This document shows positions 60,657-64,000 of a DNA stretch of 64,000 nt, piece by piece. Location of the stretch: contig NZ_AEYW01000001.1 in assembly GCF_000192475.1 (NCBI RefSeq), positions 62,001-126,000 on the forward strand. Reading direction: 5' to 3'. The translations under genes were made by a program, and so were the position numbers. Origin of the DNA: Ruegeria conchae (lineage in GTDB: Bacteria; Pseudomonadota; Alphaproteobacteria; Rhodobacterales; Rhodobacteraceae). The notes below the pieces were generated by a model, which was given only the letters and a program-made list of their open reading frames with translations, had not been told where the DNA came from and ran no database searches. Position 1 is the stretch's first letter; each line of letters starts with the position of its first letter.

Positions 60657-61588
60657 TAACACAAGTCGCATACCCACTTCGTTCTCATAGCACGCCTCTA
60701 CTGAGGAAAAGATATAACCTCAAAGTTCAATACAAATTGGACAATCGTAGCCGCTGGTTGTGCCACCTGCTGGATGGTCATATTTGTTCTACAAGCCTTT
60801 AGTTGTATGGCTAGCTGCTCAAACGCATGAAGGCGCTCGCCAAAGCTGTTATGCAGACGGCACCGGCGGCAAATGTCAGCAACGCGATTGCAATTGGTCC
60901 GATCGAATAACCTCATTGGGCATATTGACGAGTTGTTGGCGCTGAAAAGCAAAACCAAGAAAATGGGCCATGGACAACGCATAGCGATCATTGACGATTT
61001 CATACACGATCAAATGGCGTGGGCGGCCGTGGTGAAAAAGAACAAAGATCGCCTCGACCTCATGGCCGAGGGTAATAATTTGCTGCGGTACATCGTTAAG
61101 GAAAATGCCACGGCCTGAAATGCCACTGTCGAAGGTATATGAGCTAGCAACCATGAGGGCAGATGAAGCATTCAACGAGAGACCACCGCGCATAACACCC
61201 GTTCTGCAATGTCCAATGGCTTTTAGCTAAGGCTTAGGGGCGACCCAACCGTCACAGTTGGACCAGAAACAAGGTGGACGTTCGACACTGGAAGGTATCC
61301 CAAAAAATTCTCCTATTAGAAAATGAGAATAGATCCTGAGCTGCAGATCAGTTGCTGGAGATAGAACTTAGTTCCAACTTTTTTGGGTGTCGGTTTGCTG
61401 TTTCTCGCGGCCCAAACCGGACCTTGAGCGAAGCGTTCAGTTTCTGCGAGTGCAACCTACTTAGCGGTCATTGGTCCGGGACAGCACTAAGGAGTCCGGT
61501 TTCGAGTCGGTGAACGCCTTTCCTAAACCCAACCACAGAGTTGATGATCCTGTCCTGAAAAGTCATCATCAGGTTTTTTGTCCCCCTA
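60657..61588. other. Gene-poor stretch, degenerate coding traces only
   Basis: This 932-bp region has no frame I can assign. Overlapping short frames occur at 60698-61193: the minus strand is rich in Phe, Leu and Ile across three frames, and a charged 81-residue plus-strand frame (60873-61118) lies opposite. That pattern suggests a frameshifted membrane-protein relic or chance. From 61194 on nothing was seen, except an AT-rich GAGAATTTTT-like region near 61310. Confidence 0.45.
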
Positions 61589-63526
61589 TCAAAACACAAA
61601 TGTCTCGCGATGACGTTTTGCTTCCTCAATGCCCAACTCGTTGAGTGCCGCGTCCGTGCTGGTCATCATAGCTTCAGGACCGCACATATACACATCTCGC
61701 ATTCCGAGATGCGTGACCGATTGAATGTCTGCGTTATGCATGCGTCGCTCCTCAAGCTTGAGCGGCTGATCGGTGAATGTTGCGTCCAAACCATCGCGTG
61801 CGGATTTCGCAGCCAATGGGTTTTCGCCCGCGCTTTGAAACGCGACAATACGTAGTGTCACCTGATCCGAAACAGAGCCGTTTTGCTCCGCAAAGTGCTG
61901 CAGAACTGCGATGTCATCGTCCCGGCCGGAAAACAGAAGCACGATATCGATTGACCGGTGCTGCGGGTAAGCCGTTGCCACTCGTTTGATCCCGTCCCAC
62001 ATCGCCATAAATGGAGTGATGCCAACACCGCCCGCGATCCAAAGCATCTTTGCTGGGAGGTTTGGGCGGCTGCCCTCAGCCGCTTCGGAAAAACAGGAAA
62101 AGCCCGCGCCGGTGCCCTTGAACTGAACTGGAAGTTTGTGCGTGATCAGCTTATCCGCGTTGGAGTGCAGAACATTGGACATCAGACCGTCTGGTTTGCG
62201 TTTGACCGTAACACTTACCCGATTGGTCGTGCGAAAGGCGTTGCTCTCTTTGTCAAACTTAGGCGCGCTGGAAAGCGTCCATGTGCGGACGTAGTCCTCG
62301 TTCACAAGCTGAGGGTTTGCCTCATTCATGTGGCTATATCCGGCGTCCACGAGGTCTGAGAAGCCAAAGACGCCAAATCCGCCCGGCAACGGGGCTTTGA
62401 TTGGCTTAGACAGCGCGAATTCGAAGGTACTGATTGTGCTGGACAGGGGTTTTGTTGCGACAAGCTTGGCGGTCAATGGGATTGTGGCGTCGTGCGCCTC
62501 GATTGTGTGCCCCATTTGCTCCAACTCTGCGCGCAAGTATTTGACCGGCGGATTGTAGGGGGAGAGCTGCTCTGGTGATGCCAGCTTGAGGTTCAGGCCT
62601 CCGCGCACGAAAACCGCGCCCGTCACCTTGATACGTGTCAGCAGGCTCAAACGCGGCATCAAAGCGTCTGCATCATCCCCAAGCAGATTTTCGGCATCCC
62701 CCGTGATGTAGAGGATCCCGCCCAATGCAAAGTCTGGAAAGACCAGCCCAACCTGCGGGTCCGTTTCGATATTGCCCAGCGACTGGTAGAAGCGATTGCC
62801 AGAATGATCGGGCAGCACCAAATAGGTCGTGACCTGTGCCCCATCGTCCTCTTCATAGAGGCGGGTAAAGCCGGGCGCGCCACCGCGATGGTTGACGCCC
62901 ATATCGGTCTGAACACCTGCAGCGGTGTCATCACTTGTATGTTTTGTCGCCAGAAACACAGTACTTGCACGCGCCACAACGGATTTGGCCTCATCAGGCA
63001 ACGCAGATATGGGCGCATCAAATCTGTCATGGACAATTTCAGGACTGCGCTTGTCGTGCACAAGGTTACGGACAGTGATGTACTTGGGGCAGTTCCCCAG
63101 GTGCTGATCAGACAAGAGCTGTAACCTGATCTTCCCCCCATCCTCGACACTTGCGGCACGTATGGAACCCGCGATTTTGTTTCGTCGGCGATTGGCGAAG
63201 TCGATCCCAACCCCGGCAAAAAGCCGCGCCTCAAGGCCCGATGCGGGATCTTGATCCACAGCGCGCAAAAACGGGTCATTCGGATTGGTTTTTGCCACTA
63301 CATGTGTGGTGTTGCGGCCTGCTACCTGAATGCCAATGGATGGGTCGTTGTCTGACTGTGTGACCAGAAGGCTGACCCATGGGCGCCCCTGACGGTCAAG
63401 CGTTGCGAGCGGCAAATAGGACAGACCCGTAAAGAAATCCGCGTGCTGTTTCGGCATGTCGCTTTCGATGTAGTGCGGAATCGCATCGCTCAGCTCTTTG
63501 GGAGTGTGACGCCGCTCTTGCAGCAT
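61589..63526 (-). CDS. Pyridoxamine-phosphate-oxidase-like/ferredoxin-reductase fusion flavoprotein
   Basis: About 645 residues. The N-terminal half (about 35-300) is a split-barrel FMN-type domain: FFTGLSYLPLATLDRQGRPWVSLLV split around 30-54 and LFAGVGIDFANRRRNKIAGSI. The C-terminal half is an FNR-like reductase: flavin-binding RTWTLSSAP near 415, NAD-binding AGGVGITPFMAMWDGI near 500, and CGPEAMM near 615. The preferred ATG at 63526 has GAGGTGA upstream; an ATG at 63574 lacks one. It probably moves electrons from NAD(P)H to an unknown acceptor; no [2Fe-2S] domain is present. Confidence 0.82.
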   Translation of the reverse strand: MLQERRHTPKELSDAIPHYIESDMPKQHADFFTGLSYLPLATLDRQGRPWVSLLVTQSDNDPSIGIQVAGRNTTHVVAKTNPNDPFLRAVDQDPASGLEARLFAGVGIDFANRRRNKIAGSIRAASVEDGGKIRLQLLSDQHLGNCPKYITVRNLVHDKRSPEIVHDRFDAPISALPDEAKSVVARASTVFLATKHTSDDTAAGVQTDMGVNHRGGAPGFTRLYEEDDGAQVTTYLVLPDHSGNRFYQSLGNIETDPQVGLVFPDFALGGILYITGDAENLLGDDADALMPRLSLLTRIKVTGAVFVRGGLNLKLASPEQLSPYNPPVKYLRAELEQMGHTIEAHDATIPLTAKLVATKPLSSTISTFEFALSKPIKAPLPGGFGVFGFSDLVDAGYSHMNEANPQLVNEDYVRTWTLSSAPKFDKESNAFRTTNRVSVTVKRKPDGLMSNVLHSNADKLITHKLPVQFKGTGAGFSCFSEAAEGSRPNLPAKMLWIAGGVGITPFMAMWDGIKRVATAYPQHRSIDIVLLFSGRDDDIAVLQHFAEQNGSVSDQVTLRIVAFQSAGENPLAAKSARDGLDATFTDQPLKLEERRMHNADIQSVTHLGMRDVYMCGPEAMMTSTDAALNELGIEEAKRHRETFVF

Positions 63527-63588
63527 CAACTCACCTCTGTGCGATTTATGTATCTGTGCCATCGCTTGATCCATTCACGTTCGCCGCG

Positions 63589-64000
63589 TCAGAGCCCTAA
63601 ATCGCTCAGACCGGGGTGGTCATCCGGACGGCGCCCCAGCGGCCAGCGGAACTTTCGATCCGCCTCTTGGATGGGGTGCTCATTGATGCTGGCAAACCGG
63701 CGTTCCATGTAGCCATCCTTGTCGAACTCCCAATTTTCATTGCCATAGGCCCGGAACCAGTTTCCGCTGTCATCGTGGTACTCATAGGCGTAGCGGACCG
63801 CGATGCGATTGCCGTCATGTGCCCAAAGCTCTTTGATCAGACGGTAGTCCAGTTCCTTGGCCCACTTCCGGGTCAAGAACTCCTCAATCTGATCGCGCCC
63901 TTGGGGAAACTCGATCCGGTTGCGCCACTTGCTGTCCGGCGTGTAGGCCAGCGCGACCTTGGCCGGATCCCGGCCGTTCCAGCCGTCCTCAGCGAGGCGC
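63589..64000 (-). CDS. DUF1348 (NTF2-like fold) protein, 5' end beyond window
   Basis: The frame is open to the window edge and begins [20 protein letters not shown], the usual early part of DUF1348 proteins, so only about 10-20 residues are missing. Later [20 protein letters not shown] and [12 protein letters not shown] complete the snoaL/NTF2-like fold. It is co-directional with the flavoprotein, 62 bp upstream, and probably in one transcript. Function is unknown; several members are small-molecule-handling enzymes. Confidence 0.88.
   Translation of the reverse strand, partial: RLAEDGWNGRDPAKVALAYTPDSKWRNRIEFPQGRDQIEEFLTRKWAKELDYRLIKELWAHDGNRIAVRYAYEYHDDSGNWFRAYGNENWEFDKDGYMERRFASINEHPIQEADRKFRWPLGRRPDDHPGLSDLGL

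Noticed and set aside
1..64000. tRNA, rRNA, CRISPR array, prophage or integrase
   Set aside because: No cloverleaf-like, rRNA-like, regularly spaced repeat or phage gene was seen while reading both strands; short or degenerate cases could be missed without a scan.

Overview
The window looks like accessory sugar-catabolism DNA from a marine alphaproteobacterium of the Rhodobacterales (Roseobacter-like). That placement is an inference from the density of TRAP and CUT2-type ABC sugar transporters, the FCD-type GntR regulators, the uronate oxidation genes resembling those of Agrobacterium, and a DUF1127 gene followed by hairpins with CUCCUCCC loops, an arrangement known from Rhodobacter. No rRNA, tRNA, CRISPR array or replication origin was seen.

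Layout. (1) 1-1758: the end of a TRAP transporter operon. (2) 2014-8179: a leftward operon with a GntR regulator, a complete CUT2 sugar ABC transporter, a mutarotase-like protein and a uronate-dehydrogenase-like reductase. (3) 8286-18999: a rightward 13-gene sugar-acid operon with SMP-30 lactonase, a second CUT2 ABC transporter, SDRs, a VOC protein, a 2-hydroxyacid dehydrogenase, an RraA-like protein, DgoK kinase, DgoA aldolase, a cupin and methylglyoxal synthase. (4) 19024-23860: a 2-hydroxyacid oxidase and a TRAP transporter, divergent from a second GntR gene. A 16-bp operator-like palindrome, ATCTG-N6-CAGAT, lies in front of regions 2, 3 and 4 and suggests one regulon. (5) 24512-32959: a HupE/UreJ membrane protein with a large unknown partner, an outer-membrane barrel, an MBL hydrolase divergent from a TetR gene, a serine hydrolase and a thioredoxin-fold protein. 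(6) 32984-47325: a hexuronate/aldarate island with GntR, TRAP, GlcG, a beta-hydroxyacid dehydrogenase, an SDR, KDG kinase, RraA, KDPG aldolase, galactarolactone cycloisomerase, lactone isomerase, uronate dehydrogenase, an HpaI-type aldolase and an IlvD-type dehydratase. (7) 47479-49347: two CUCCUCCC hairpin RNAs with DUF1127, a membrane protein, and an ABM monooxygenase divergent from MarR. (8) 49441-50300: insertion-sequence debris. (9) 50443-60656: two L,D-transpeptidases and a copper-resistance island with four c-type cytochromes, a multicopper oxidase, a DsbA-like protein, CopZ, CopA and CueR. (10) 61589-64000: a flavin/FNR fusion protein and a DUF1348 gene cut by the window end.

How they work together. 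In region 6, hexuronates imported by TRAP can be oxidised by Udh to a lactone, isomerised (Gli, Gci) to a 2-keto-3-deoxyaldarate, and cleaved by the HpaI-type aldolase to pyruvate and tartronate semialdehyde, which the beta-hydroxyacid dehydrogenase may reduce. A parallel arm (SDR, KdgK, KDPG aldolase) handles 2-keto-3-deoxygluconate. Region 3 encodes a DeLey-Doudoroff-like route ending in pyruvate and triose phosphate. Its last gene makes methylglyoxal from triose phosphate, and a VOC protein and a lactate-oxidase-like enzyme nearby could complete a methylglyoxal bypass. Region 9 combines cytosolic copper export (CueR, CopA, CopZ) with periplasmic copper oxidation and electron transfer.

The observations most worth following are the CUCCUCCC hairpin RNAs after DUF1127, methylglyoxal synthase built into a sugar-acid operon, the shared GntR operator, the L,D-transpeptidases beside the copper genes, and the IS-end repeats lying about 25 kb apart around region 6.
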